Below are positions 8,455-17,038 of a DNA stretch of 59,359 nucleotides, one piece after another. Within the stretch, counting starts at the first letter, position 1. The number at the start of each line of letters is the position of its first letter. A program made the position numbers and the translations under genes. Origin of the DNA: an uncultured Prevotellaceae bacterium. Lineage in GTDB: Bacteria; Bacteroidota; Bacteroidia; Bacteroidales; Bacteroidaceae. The notes below the pieces were generated by a model. The model was not told where the DNA came from, did not search any database, and saw only the letters and a program-made list of their open reading frames with translations. The DNA lies in assembly GCA_902783165.1 (NCBI GenBank), contig CACZPU010000096.1, forward strand, positions 1-59,359, in the 5' to 3' direction.

Positions 8455-9597
8455 TCACTTTTTGAGAAGAAGGTGATAATACTCCGATGCTGCGAGAAGG
8501 AAACACCCTGTGCCGTAGTCTTCGAAGTCGGGGACACGTGTATAGGTGACCGGCTGGGAACTTTCGGGCTGCTTGCCTGTTCCCTGCACCCATCCCAAGA
8601 ATCCGTCTTGATGAACACATGCTTTCAGTCCCTCCCATGCCTTGTAACAGACAGGCAGGTATTTTTCGGACTGCAGCAGTTTGTGACTGATGCCCCAACT
8701 CATGCCATAGAGGAACAACGCAGTGCCAGTTAGTTCTTTTCCTCCATAGTTGGCAGGGCAGACAAGACTGGGATTCCAAAACCCGTCAGTGCGCTGGCAT
8801 TTTTGCAATGCATCGCTCATGAGCAAGAAATCGTTCAGAAGTTGTTTGTAGTATTTCTTTACAGTACGGCTTTTTTTCTTGGTTTGCTCAATGTCTGTCA
8901 TCACGCGTACCAATGCAGCGTAAACCCATCCGCTTCCACGGCTCCAATAGCAGTTGCTACCGTCTTTCTCTTTGTAAGGCGGAACAAAATCCTTGTCACG
9001 CCACCACAAACCCTCCTCTTCGTTGAAGAGTCCGCCACCACAAGTGTTGCGGTTCCATAAGTAGGCGTCCATAGCGTAGTCGAGATATTTCTGCTCTCCG
9101 GTGATTCTGAAAAGATGGCTATACACGGGCATGCACATTTGGATGGCATCGATCCATGTCCAATAGTCGGTGCGCCCTGTTTGTATCTGATGGTCGAGAT
9201 TGTCTTTGACATGCTGAAGCATTTTTTGATGGCCTGTCTGTATGTATCGTTCCAAATACACTTGTTGGCAACACTGGTCATCGGCATTGGTTGCCTCGAT
9301 GCCGTTGCGGGCAGTCCACTGGTGGAAATCGGCCCAACGGTCAGTATAGTTGATGTAATCTTGATTGGCATCTATGTTGTAGAGTGCCATCAATCCTTCA
9401 TAGTAGACCGCTCTTGTCCAAAGGTTGCTGCTTCGTATTCTTCCAACATTTGTGGGTATGGTTGGGTCGCTATATTTTTTCATAAAGTATGTGTTCGCCA
9501 ATTGTGCAGTTCTCAACACTTCTGCAGCTTCATGGTTTTGAGCTATTGCTCCAGTGCAGACAAACATCAGAGACAATACGATAAGTTTTTTTCTCAT
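8455..9597 (-). CDS. GH105 unsaturated rhamnogalacturonyl/glucuronyl hydrolase
   Basis: A 380-aa exported enzyme with signal peptide 1-19. The fold is the alpha/alpha barrel of GH88/GH105, whose members hydrate the 4,5-unsaturated uronic acid left at the non-reducing end by pectate or rhamnogalacturonan lyases. Family landmarks are the helix with Asp150 (YWTWIDAIQM, position of the catalytic Asp in YteR), CYWSRGSGWVYAALVRVM and ELTGTALFLYGMSWGI. Length is normal. It is first in an operon with the GH2 gene and has its own strong promoter. The family call is good; the product acted on (rhamnogalacturonan I, II or another uronate) is inferred from neighbours. Confidence 0.87.
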   Translation of the reverse strand: MRKKLIVLSLMFVCTGAIAQNHEAAEVLRTAQLANTYFMKKYSDPTIPTNVGRIRSSNLWTRAVYYEGLMALYNIDANQDYINYTDRWADFHQWTARNGIEATNADDQCCQQVYLERYIQTGHQKMLQHVKDNLDHQIQTGRTDYWTWIDAIQMCMPVYSHLFRITGEQKYLDYAMDAYLWNRNTCGGGLFNEEEGLWWRDKDFVPPYKEKDGSNCYWSRGSGWVYAALVRVMTDIEQTKKKSRTVKKYYKQLLNDFLLMSDALQKCQRTDGFWNPSLVCPANYGGKELTGTALFLYGMSWGISHKLLQSEKYLPVCYKAWEGLKACVHQDGFLGWVQGTGKQPESSQPVTYTRVPDFEDYGTGCFLLAASEYYHLLLKK

Positions 9598-9649
9598 TAT
9601 ACTTCTTGTTGCAATTATACAATATATTAGAAATCAAAGTTTTGTTCCA

Positions 9650-9682
9650 CAAAGGTAGCGTTTTTTCCCCGAAATGCCAAAA
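9650..9682 (-). promoter_or_regulatory. Promoter of the GH105-GH2 operon
   Basis: On the minus strand TTTTGG (9677-9682) is followed after 20 nt (counted from TTTG) by TACCTTTG (9650-9657). The expected start is near 9645, giving a leader of about 48 nt. Confidence 0.7.
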
Positions 9683-9822
9683 CTATACAACAAGAATATA
9701 TGTTATTGGCATGATTGTTCTTCAGCTTCATGGGTTAGCCTTATGGGGTTAAGAGGTGTTTCCACAAAGGCAGGTGTAAAAAAATGCAAAAAGAATATTT
9801 CGATGTGAAAAAAATAGTAAAA

Positions 9823-9857
9823 TTTTGTAATGTGTTATAAATAATATTGTATCTTTG
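9823..9857 (+). promoter_or_regulatory. Promoter of the PepSY-like pair
   Basis: TATCTTTG (9850-9857) fits the -7 consensus. TTTTG at 9823-9827 lies 22 nt upstream, slightly wide for a -33 element. The leader would be about 13 nt to the ATG at 9875. Confidence 0.55.
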
Positions 9858-9874
9858 TCAAATACATTTTAAAA

Positions 9875-10147
9875 ATGAAAAGAGATATGAGAAAATTGAA
9901 AGTTATTGCCTTTTGTGTCATGTGCGTCATGTTGATGGCATCGTGTGACGATGAAAAAATAATTACAGTAGACCAATTGCCAGTAGCGGCTCAGTCGTTT
10001 ATCAAAAAATCATATGCCGACAAGAATGTCGTTGTTGTGAAAAAAGACTCAGAGTTGTTCAGTACGAAGTATGAGGTGGTTTTTGGTGATGGTATGAAAG
10101 TTGAATTTGACGGAGATGGTATGCCCATAGATGTGGACGTAGACTAA
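9875..10147 (+). CDS. Small PepSY-like lipoprotein (DUF2874 type)
   Basis: A 90-aa protein (86 aa if the second Met at 9887 is used). A lipoprotein signal ends at LMASC. The mature part is one PepSY-like unit: a short helix (LPVAAQSFIKKSY) followed by beta strands around VVKKDSELFSTKYEVVFGDGMKVEFDGDG. The fold is known from small bacteroidal proteins related to beta-lactamase-inhibitor-like domains; its role is unknown. It precedes a two-unit paralogue by 42 nt, so they are likely one operon. Confidence 0.8.
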   Translation: MKRDMRKLKVIAFCVMCVMLMASCDDEKIITVDQLPVAAQSFIKKSYADKNVVVVKKDSELFSTKYEVVFGDGMKVEFDGDGMPIDVDVD

Positions 10148-10189
10148 CCATTTCTAAATAATTATTCCTTAATTAATAATCAGAAGAAT

Positions 10190-10618
10190 ATGAAACAGAC
10201 AAGGTATTTTTTACTCGCCCTAATGTGCTTTTTGATGGCGAACGTATGCTATGCTGATGATCGCCCAATTCCAGTTGAAAAATTGCCTGCAGCTGCAAAG
10301 GAATTTGTGAAAACACATTTCCCTAAAAGCAAAATCATTTATGCAGAGAAAGACTGGAAGAGGTATGAGACCAGACTGAATGATGGAACCGAGATTGACT
10401 TTGACAGCAAAGGCAACTGGGACAAGGTGGATTGCAAAATGACAGCGGTCCCCGAAGCGCTTGTTCCTCAAGCAATTGCTCAGTATGTAGCCTCTAATTT
10501 CCCTGATGCCGTTGTCACAAAAATTGACAAGGAACGTTTCGGATACGAAATAGAGTTGTCTAACGATTTGGAGCTGAAGTTCAATAAGGCCGGTGTTCTC
10601 CTCTCAATGGACGATTAA
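10190..10618 (+). CDS. Secreted protein with two PepSY-like (DUF2874) units
   Basis: A 142-aa exported protein with a signal peptide ending at CYADD. Two tandem units follow: residues 26-80 (PVEKLPAAAKEFVKTHFP ... DGTEIDFDSKGNW) and residues 85-142 (VPEALVPQAIAQYVASNFP ... NDLELKFNKAG). Both resemble the single unit of the preceding lipoprotein, so the pair probably arose by duplication. Periplasmic location is predicted from the cleavable signal. No catalytic residues are recognisable. Confidence 0.82.
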   Translation: MKQTRYFLLALMCFLMANVCYADDRPIPVEKLPAAAKEFVKTHFPKSKIIYAEKDWKRYETRLNDGTEIDFDSKGNWDKVDCKMTAVPEALVPQAIAQYVASNFPDAVVTKIDKERFGYEIELSNDLELKFNKAGVLLSMDD

Positions 10619-10643
10619 AATCCTTATGACTCATTTGGGTGAA

Positions 10644-10681
10644 CAAAAAAAGAAAGAGATTTGCAGAATCTCTTCCTTTTT
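10644..10681. terminator. Bidirectional terminator between the PepSY pair and the GH140 gene
   Basis: An 8-bp perfect stem (arms 10654-10661 and 10667-10674, 5-nt loop) is flanked by an A-run at 10644-10650 and a T-run at 10677-10681. It can therefore stop transcription from both sides. It sits between convergent genes ending at 10618 and 10702. Confidence 0.75.
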
Positions 10682-10701
10682 ACTTATCAAGACATATGGT
10701 A

Positions 10702-12141
10702 CTACCAACGTTCTGTGAGCTTGGTGGCATCTTTCTTGATATAATCCTTGGCAGAGTCAACGGCAATCAGCACACGGTCGCTGTTGTTCAAGTAGGCACC
10801 ATCGTATACAAATTCGGTCACTTTGTTGTCGTACTCGCCCATGAATTTCAATGTTCCGTCAATGGGATTCATCTGCCATACATTCTTTTTCTTACCGGAA
10901 ATCTTGGTAAGGTCAATCTGCATGGGTCTGCCGCTATAATTGTAAACTAACAAATAGTCGTTTCCGCGAGTGGCAATTACACGGTCGTAGCGCTCACCAT
11001 TTTGTCCAGCAATAATCGACTGGTCAGGAACCCGTTCGATGAACGGAAAAGCGAGGATGAGCCATTTGAGGTATTTCATCTGCTTAAGGCCTGGATCTTC
11101 CAATGCATCCCACCATGTCTTTGTGGCAAAGAAAGAGGAACCAGTACCTGGACGATGGAATTGCATGATACTATTATGTCCATAAGTGTGGCCGAAACAT
11201 CCTGCAAAGACAGCCCAGTAGGCATAGCGTCGCACATCATAGTCTTGCCAGCGCGGCTCGTCGTTGCTATGCAATCCTTGTGGAATATCCTCATAAGAGG
11301 GTTCACCATCGAGCACAGGTTTCAAAGGTTTCTTCTCCCAGCTCATGTCAACATAGCGCCAATTGTCCTCTTCGGTGTTGTCCTTGATGGTATAGTCGCC
11401 ATCGCCATTGCGTTGTCCGTAGCGACGATGACCACTTTGGAACATGTTGAAATCCAACCACTCGCGGTCATTGAACCAACGTGCAGAAGTGGTTCTTCCA
11501 CGGGGATGGAAAGTCATGACATGGTTCGGGTCGTATTTCCGGATGGTTCGTGCGAGGATATCCCACAACGCCATGCCACGGTCTCCGAGAACATCACCAC
11601 CAATCATCCAAATGATGTTGGGCTTGTCCTTGTATCGCTCTGCAAGGAATTTTCCGTATGCGGCAGCCTTTTTCTCATCCATGCGGAGGATTTGAGAGCC
11701 CCAGACACAGTCCATGGCAATGTAGATGCCATTGCGAGCCGCAACGTCGACAATATAGTCGAGATGTTCCCAATAGCCATACACACCAGGTTTGGAAAAT
11801 TTTGAGCAGTCGAAACTATCATCGTTGGCTTGGAAACCGAAGATGTTAAAAGTGGGAATAGAGTTGATGACTTGAATCTGTTCCACATTGTAGCCTTGGC
11901 TTCGCTCTTTTCCTAAATAATAGCTAACTTCTTCTCGATTGAGTCTTTCGGGCAACAGCCATGAGGTATTGCCTAACCAAAAGAAAGGTGTGCCGTTCTC
12001 GTGTACGAGAAACCGTTGGTTGTCACTTACCTTGAGTTTTCCATTCTCCCAAGGTAGATAAATGGTTGGTCTTCTTCTTTGAGCGCTCATCCCTATAGTG
12101 ATGGAGAGGCAGAGAAGTACGAGTGCTGTTGCTTTTTTCAT
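10702..12141 (-). CDS. GH140 apiosidase-like glycoside hydrolase (DUF4038)
   Basis: A 479-aa exported enzyme with signal peptide 1-20. The barrel begins with the DUF4038 signature FLVHENGTPFFWLGNTSWLL. The candidate catalytic pair is Asp183 (WMIGGDV) and Glu280 (VLDGEPSYED), matching the Asp/Glu pair of GH140. A small C-terminal beta domain follows (about 385-470). GH140 enzymes cleave apiosyl linkages that tie side chains to the rhamnogalacturonan II backbone. It is the last gene of an operon with a PfkB kinase and a flavodiiron protein (gap of 5 nt). Endo-apiosidase activity is inferred from family and setting. Confidence 0.83.
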   Translation of the reverse strand: MKKATALVLLCLSITIGMSAQRRRPTIYLPWENGKLKVSDNQRFLVHENGTPFFWLGNTSWLLPERLNREEVSYYLGKERSQGYNVEQIQVINSIPTFNIFGFQANDDSFDCSKFSKPGVYGYWEHLDYIVDVAARNGIYIAMDCVWGSQILRMDEKKAAAYGKFLAERYKDKPNIIWMIGGDVLGDRGMALWDILARTIRKYDPNHVMTFHPRGRTTSARWFNDREWLDFNMFQSGHRRYGQRNGDGDYTIKDNTEEDNWRYVDMSWEKKPLKPVLDGEPSYEDIPQGLHSNDEPRWQDYDVRRYAYWAVFAGCFGHTYGHNSIMQFHRPGTGSSFFATKTWWDALEDPGLKQMKYLKWLILAFPFIERVPDQSIIAGQNGERYDRVIATRGNDYLLVYNYSGRPMQIDLTKISGKKKNVWQMNPIDGTLKFMGEYDNKVTEFVYDGAYLNNSDRVLIAVDSAKDYIKKDATKLTERW

Positions 12142-12146
12142 ATAAA

Positions 12147-13340
12147 TTATAGTCTAGTGGTTATAAGTTTCTCAGCCATGGAACGACCTAGTTGCTCACA
12201 TTGTGCAAAAGAGTCAGCGTTGATGCTCTGTCTGATTTCGACAGGTTCGCCCACAGCTTCGAAATGAAGGCGTTCGTCGTTCCATTTTTTGATTTCGGCC
12301 ACAGCCTTGCTGGCCCATCCGAAACTACCGAACCAACTCAGATAGTGGTTCTTGATATCCTTGCCTGCAAGTTCGGAAAGCAGGACATCCATTTCGTGGT
12401 ATAGACCGGTGTTATAGGTTGGAGCACCCACGATGAGGGCTTTGTAGCGGAACACATCGCGTATGATATAAGAGTGGTGGGTTTTCGAAACATTGTACAT
12501 TACAATGTTTTTAATACCAGCCTGACTGGCTGACCTTGCTATAATTTCGGCAGCACGTTCGGTGTTGCCATACATGGTTCCGTAGCAGATAACAATGCCT
12601 TCCTCGGTTTCGTAACGGCTCATACGGTCGTACATGTCGACCACTTTGCTGATGTGTTCATGCCACACAGGACCATGAGTGGCGCAAATATAGTCAAGCT
12701 TTACATTGGCCAATTTCTTGAGTGCATTTTGAACAGGAGTTCCGTACTTGCCCACAATGTTGCTGTAATAGCGAACCATTTCCAGCCAGAAAGTGTCGCA
12801 ATTAATCTCGTTGTCGATAATGCCTCCGTTGAGTGCACCGAAGCAGCCGAAAGCATCACCAGAGAAGAGCACATTGCATGAGGTGTCTAATGTGACCATT
12901 GTCTCTGGCCAGTGGACCATCGGGGTGAGAACGAAGTTCAGTGTATGGCTGCCCAAACTGATTGTGTCTCCGTTTTTCACTTCTATCTCGTTTCCTTCAA
13001 CTCCATAGAAACCGTTCATCATACCGAAGGTTTTCTTATTGCCTATAATCTGGATGTTGGGGTAGTATTTTTTGATTAGAGCAATGGAACCGCTATGGTC
13101 TGGCTCCATGTGGTTGACTACTAGGTAATCAATGGCTCGGTCGCCGATTACTTCTTGGATGTTTTTCAGGAATGGCATGAAAAAGTCTACTTCCACGGTG
13201 TCGATTAGGCATACTTTCTCATCGTCGATGAGATACGAGTTATAGCTGACTCCATTGGGCAGCGGCCACAATCCTTCGAATAAGTTTTTGTTGCGGTCAT
13301 TGACGCCCACGTAAAAAATTTTGTTAGTTATTTCTATCAT
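12147..13340 (-). CDS. fprA: Flavodiiron protein (class A, O2/NO reductase)
   Basis: A 397-aa cytoplasmic protein. The N-terminal metallo-beta-lactamase-like domain keeps every diiron ligand: His77, Glu79, Asp81, His82 (VNHMEPDHSG), His143, Asp162 and His222. Residues about 248-395 are a flavodoxin domain with the FMN phosphate loop YGTMYGNT. No rubredoxin is fused, so this is the plain class A form. Such enzymes reduce O2 to water or NO to N2O and protect anaerobes. It lies 50 nt after pfkB and 5 nt before the GH140 gene. The placement between carbohydrate genes is unusual but the protein itself is ordinary and intact. Confidence 0.95.
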   Translation of the reverse strand: MIEITNKIFYVGVNDRNKNLFEGLWPLPNGVSYNSYLIDDEKVCLIDTVEVDFFMPFLKNIQEVIGDRAIDYLVVNHMEPDHSGSIALIKKYYPNIQIIGNKKTFGMMNGFYGVEGNEIEVKNGDTISLGSHTLNFVLTPMVHWPETMVTLDTSCNVLFSGDAFGCFGALNGGIIDNEINCDTFWLEMVRYYSNIVGKYGTPVQNALKKLANVKLDYICATHGPVWHEHISKVVDMYDRMSRYETEEGIVICYGTMYGNTERAAEIIARSASQAGIKNIVMYNVSKTHHSYIIRDVFRYKALIVGAPTYNTGLYHEMDVLLSELAGKDIKNHYLSWFGSFGWASKAVAEIKKWNDERLHFEAVGEPVEIRQSINADSFAQCEQLGRSMAEKLITTRL

Positions 13341-13390
13341 CTTTTTGTGAATGCTTTTATGCCTTTTGGCATGGTTTAATTATTATAGGT

Positions 13391-14320
13391 TTATTGTTTC
13401 TGCAGTCTTTCTCCAAATTCTTGGCTCACATAGTTGTTGATGCTTTTGCAGCATTCGGCAGCGAACATCTGCGCACAGCTGATCAGTCCGTCCCATTGTT
13501 CTTCTGTAAGCCCCTGTATGAGTGAATCGAGTGTGATGTTGTATTTCAAAAGACCATACACCAATCCGGCATTGAAATTGTCGCCTGCACCGATAGTGCT
13601 CACAGTATTACCTTTTGTTACCGGATAGTCTTTTCTTAATATGTTTGTGAGAATTTTTACAGGCTCTGCAGCTTGGGTATAGATGAAGTTCTTGCAATAG
13701 AACGAGATGTCCGACTTGTATACTCTTTCTGCATCCTCTTTCTTGAACAACACTTGGAAATCTTCCTTCGAACCGCGAACGATATGTGAAAGTTCCAAAT
13801 TCTCAAGCAGATTGGAAGTGAGTTTCATTACCTCATGCTGGTGGGCCGCCCTGAAATTTACATCGTAGTATAGAATGGCACCTTGTTGACGAGCATAGTT
13901 TAGGAACCCATATACCTGTTGGCGTATGACAGGGTTGATGGCATAGTAGGAGCCAAACATCACGATGTCGTCGGGCTTGATTTCCGGAAAGGTGAAATCA
14001 AGCTGATCGTGCGGATGGTCTTTGTAGAAAATGTAATCGGCATCGTTCTTCTCGTCGAGGAATGCTAATGAAATGGGTGATTTCGTGTCTGGATAGATTT
14101 TCACATTGTTAGCGTTCACTCCGTTTTCTTGTAGAAAGGCGACGATGCGCCTACCTATTCGGTCGTTGCCCGTTTCGCCAATGAAAGTGGTGTCTACACC
14201 AGTTCTTCCCAGCGAAATGATTCCGTTGAAGACACTTCCTCCCGGCACAGCCCCAATGGGTTGCCCATCCTTGAAGATGATGTCGAACACGGTTTCTCCA
14301 ATACCAAATACTTTTCGCAT
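13391..14320 (-). CDS. PfkB family sugar kinase (fructokinase-like)
   Basis: A 309-aa cytoplasmic ribokinase-family enzyme that phosphorylates a furanose or keto sugar with ATP. The N-terminal PfkB motif is GGSVFNGIISLGRTG (residues 27-41). The C-terminal motif TIGAGDNFNAG carries the catalytic base Asp247. The region is free of signal peptide. It is the first gene of the operon with the flavodiiron and GH140 genes and has its own promoter. In this setting it may handle a monosaccharide released from pectin (for example 2-keto-3-deoxygluconate or a ketose), but the substrate cannot be read from the sequence. Confidence 0.9.
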   Translation of the reverse strand: MRKVFGIGETVFDIIFKDGQPIGAVPGGSVFNGIISLGRTGVDTTFIGETGNDRIGRRIVAFLQENGVNANNVKIYPDTKSPISLAFLDEKNDADYIFYKDHPHDQLDFTFPEIKPDDIVMFGSYYAINPVIRQQVYGFLNYARQQGAILYYDVNFRAAHQHEVMKLTSNLLENLELSHIVRGSKEDFQVLFKKEDAERVYKSDISFYCKNFIYTQAAEPVKILTNILRKDYPVTKGNTVSTIGAGDNFNAGLVYGLLKYNITLDSLIQGLTEEQWDGLISCAQMFAAECCKSINNYVSQEFGERLQKQ

Positions 14321-14342
14321 ACTATTTTATATATATGAGATG

Positions 14343-14374
14343 CAAAAATAGCGATTATAATTCAATTGACCAAA
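14343..14374 (-). promoter_or_regulatory. Promoter of the pfkB-flavodiiron-GH140 operon
   Basis: On the minus strand TTTGG (14370-14374) is followed after 20 nt (counted from TTTG) by TATTTTTG (14343-14350). The leader would be about 18 nt to the ATG at 14320. Confidence 0.7.
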
Positions 14375-14488
14375 TGATTTTTGAAAGTTTATGCTATTTT
14401 GTTTTCATTCCAAATCTTTAATGTTATATTTAAAAGCCTATGCTTATCTGAAGATTATTCGGCAACTGCTGAAGGCTTTCATGAAATA

Positions 14489-17032
14489 TCATTGGATGAT
14501 GTATTCTTTGCCTGCCACAGTCTTCAGGTCGTAGAGATAAGTTTCTTCCAAGATGGGCCTCTCAATCTTTTCTACAGCATTGATGATGGGCGCTGGCGTG
14601 TCGACAATTGAATAGATGGGATTGGGGTTCTTGCATTTGGCTTTTTTCAGACCTTTGCCTTTAAGTGGCGATGCTGAGCGCAGACGGCATATTCCGCCAT
14701 TAGCAGAGCGAATGACAACTTTGGAAATCTTTCCTTCCTTCCAGAACAGGTCGAACTCAAAACCGCCACGTGCTTTCAGTCCGCAAATAGAACCGTCTTT
14801 CCATGCCTGTGGCAAAGCAGGTAGAAGATAGATAAAGCCATCGTGGCTCTGAAGGAACATTTCTGCGATGCCGGCCGTACACCCGAAATTGCCGTCAATC
14901 TGGAATGGCGGATGGGCGTCGAACATGTTTGGATAGGTGCCTCCGTGCTGTTTTTGTGTTCCGTAGACGAGGAACATGTCGTCGGTAAGTGACAGTTGGT
15001 CTTGAATGAGTTTATAGGCGTGTTCTCCATCAAGGAATCGTGCCCACGCACACACCTTCCATCCCATGGACCACCCTGTAGAAACGTCGCCACGTGCAAT
15101 CAAAGATGTACGTGCTGCCTGGAAAAGCTCAGGGGTGCGATAGGGAGATATCTGACTGCTTGGATAAAGACCATATAAATGTGAGAAGTGACGATGGTCG
15201 TCCTTCGGGTCGTCCAGGTCGTCAATCCATTCCTGCAATTGTCCCCATTTGCCAATTTGCATAGGAGCGAGCTTGCTAAGTTGATTCTTGACAGTGCTGA
15301 GAAGAGGGTCGCTGTCGCCAAGAATGCTTGCAGCAGAGAGCACTTCGTTATAGAGTTCGAAAAGAATCTGGTTGTCCATTGTCACACCTGCATCCAAAGG
15401 AGTGGGGCGGCCCTTTCCTCCGTGCTCTGGTGATTCGCCAGGGCAAATGACGAGCCAACCTTTTGTGGGGTGCTCGACGAGAATCTGTGTATAGAATCGT
15501 GCTGCTTCAAGCATGATGGGATAGGCACGGCGCAGGAAATCAGTATCCCCTGTGTAGAGGTAATGCTCCCATAGGTGTCGGCATATCCACCCAGCGCCAG
15601 TCGGCCATAATCCGCTTGGGGCATGGTCAACGGGACCTGTAATTCGCCATTGGTCGGTGTTATGATGAAGCACCCATCCCTTGGCTCCATACATTTTCTC
15701 TGCTGTCTCGCGACCTGTTTCGCTGATTTCCTTGATTAGTCGGAACAGTGGGCCATTCATTTCCGTGAGGTTGGTCACCTCTGAAGGCCAGTAGTTCATC
15801 TCCAAATTGATGTTGGTTGTGTATTTTGAGTCCCAAGAGGGGAATACTTTGTCGTTCCAAATTCCCTGAAGGTTTGCAGGGTTTATGTTGTCTGGCTGTG
15901 ATGATGAGATAAGCAGGTATCTGCCAAACTGAAAGTAGGTGGCAACAAGATGGTTGTCTTTCTGCTTGCTAAAGTTCTTGATACGTTCATCGGTGGAAAC
16001 GTTTTTGTACTGATTGGCTCCCAAGTCGATTTTCACTCGGTCGTAATATTGGTGATACAGTTTCTCGTGACGTGCTTTCAACTCTTGATAGCTCAGGGAC
16101 ATGGCTTCTTGCAGTCTCTCCTTCGACTGTTTGATTTCATCTCCAGAGATATCCTTATAGTTGATGACGTTGGTGCCTACAGTGATATAGAGCGTTGCTT
16201 CGTCGGCGTCGACCACAGAAACCTGACCGTTTGCTTGACTTACCTTGCCTCCCTTTGCTTGTGCAGACATGCGACCTTGGAAACGCACCTTTCCTTTCAC
16301 ACCTTCGTGCTTGGAACTGACGCCTATCAGCGTTGCATCTAAGCCTTCGCCACCGATGATTACATCTGTATGAGGTGTTGAGAATGAGGCCGTGAAAGTG
16401 ATCTTTCCATTTTTGGAGGCTGTGAAGTGGACGGCAATCACCTTGCTACCTAAAGGGGCTATGGTCTCGCGTTCGAATTTCACGTTGTCGACAGTGTATC
16501 GTACCACAGAACGCGCATTGTCGAGGTCGAGCAGCCGTTCGTAGTTGGTGTATGATGAATGACCATCCATCGCTACATGGATGTCACCGAAAGGTTGGTA
16601 TGGCATGCCACTGTTTTGGTTGGCACCCACAGGCATAACCTTCCGATTGGCCAATTCTTGAGCTTCCCTGAATTTCCCCTCGAAGATGAGCTGACGCACT
16701 TTGGGAAGATACTGTCTGGCCTCTGGATGACAGACACTGTTGGGTTGTCCTGCCCAAATGGTTTCTTCGTTGACTTGTATTCTTTCCATGGCAGGCGTGC
16801 CAAAGACCATACCACCCATCACACCATTGCCAACAGGCAGTGCTTGGGTCCATGTTCGTGCTGGCTGATTATACCAAAGCCAGTATTCGTTGGCGGCGTT
16901 TGCATGTTGTGAGACAAGTGCAAACAGAAGAATCATCAATACCAAGACAAGCTGAGAAAAGGTTGCCTTTTTAGTGAATATGTCGGAGAATCCTGTACGA
17001 CAATCGGTGTTTTGATAATTGTTGTTATTCAT
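14489..17032 (-). CDS. GH95 alpha-L-fucosidase/alpha-L-galactosidase
   Basis: An 847-aa exported glycosidase. Family landmarks are the N-terminal beta domain opening ALPVGNGVMGGMVFG (64-78), Asn407 and Asn409 in TTNINLEMNYW, Glu536 in GESPEHG (general acid position), the HFSHLYGLYP block (614-624) and Asp713 in QIDGNFGCTAGIAEM. GH95 inverts alpha-1,2-L-fucosides, and some members are specific for L-galactose in rhamnogalacturonan II. The long N-terminus before the hydrophobic stretch (about 25 residues) suggests either an extended signal or a true start at Met33. It follows the esterase gene by 6 nt and ends its operon. L-galactosidase activity is my preferred guess because of the neighbours. 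Confidence 0.88.
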   Translation of the reverse strand: MNNNNYQNTDCRTGFSDIFTKKATFSQLVLVLMILLFALVSQHANAANEYWLWYNQPARTWTQALPVGNGVMGGMVFGTPAMERIQVNEETIWAGQPNSVCHPEARQYLPKVRQLIFEGKFREAQELANRKVMPVGANQNSGMPYQPFGDIHVAMDGHSSYTNYERLLDLDNARSVVRYTVDNVKFERETIAPLGSKVIAVHFTASKNGKITFTASFSTPHTDVIIGGEGLDATLIGVSSKHEGVKGKVRFQGRMSAQAKGGKVSQANGQVSVVDADEATLYITVGTNVINYKDISGDEIKQSKERLQEAMSLSYQELKARHEKLYHQYYDRVKIDLGANQYKNVSTDERIKNFSKQKDNHLVATYFQFGRYLLISSSQPDNINPANLQGIWNDKVFPSWDSKYTTNINLEMNYWPSEVTNLTEMNGPLFRLIKEISETGRETAEKMYGAKGWVLHHNTDQWRITGPVDHAPSGLWPTGAGWICRHLWEHYLYTGDTDFLRRAYPIMLEAARFYTQILVEHPTKGWLVICPGESPEHGGKGRPTPLDAGVTMDNQILFELYNEVLSAASILGDSDPLLSTVKNQLSKLAPMQIGKWGQLQEWIDDLDDPKDDHRHFSHLYGLYPSSQISPYRTPELFQAARTSLIARGDVSTGWSMGWKVCAWARFLDGEHAYKLIQDQLSLTDDMFLVYGTQKQHGGTYPNMFDAHPPFQIDGNFGCTAGIAEMFLQSHDGFIYLLPALPQAWKDGSICGLKARGGFEFDLFWKEGKISKVVIRSANGGICRLRSASPLKGKGLKKAKCKNPNPIYSIVDTPAPIINAVEKIERPILEETYLYDLKTVAGKEYIIQ

Positions 17033-17038
17033 AATGAT

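Noticed and set aside
8423-8779. Extension of the GH2 frame 119 codons upstream of its signal peptide
   Set aside because: It overlaps the end of the GH105 gene in another frame, and Met at 8422 opens a perfect signal peptide.
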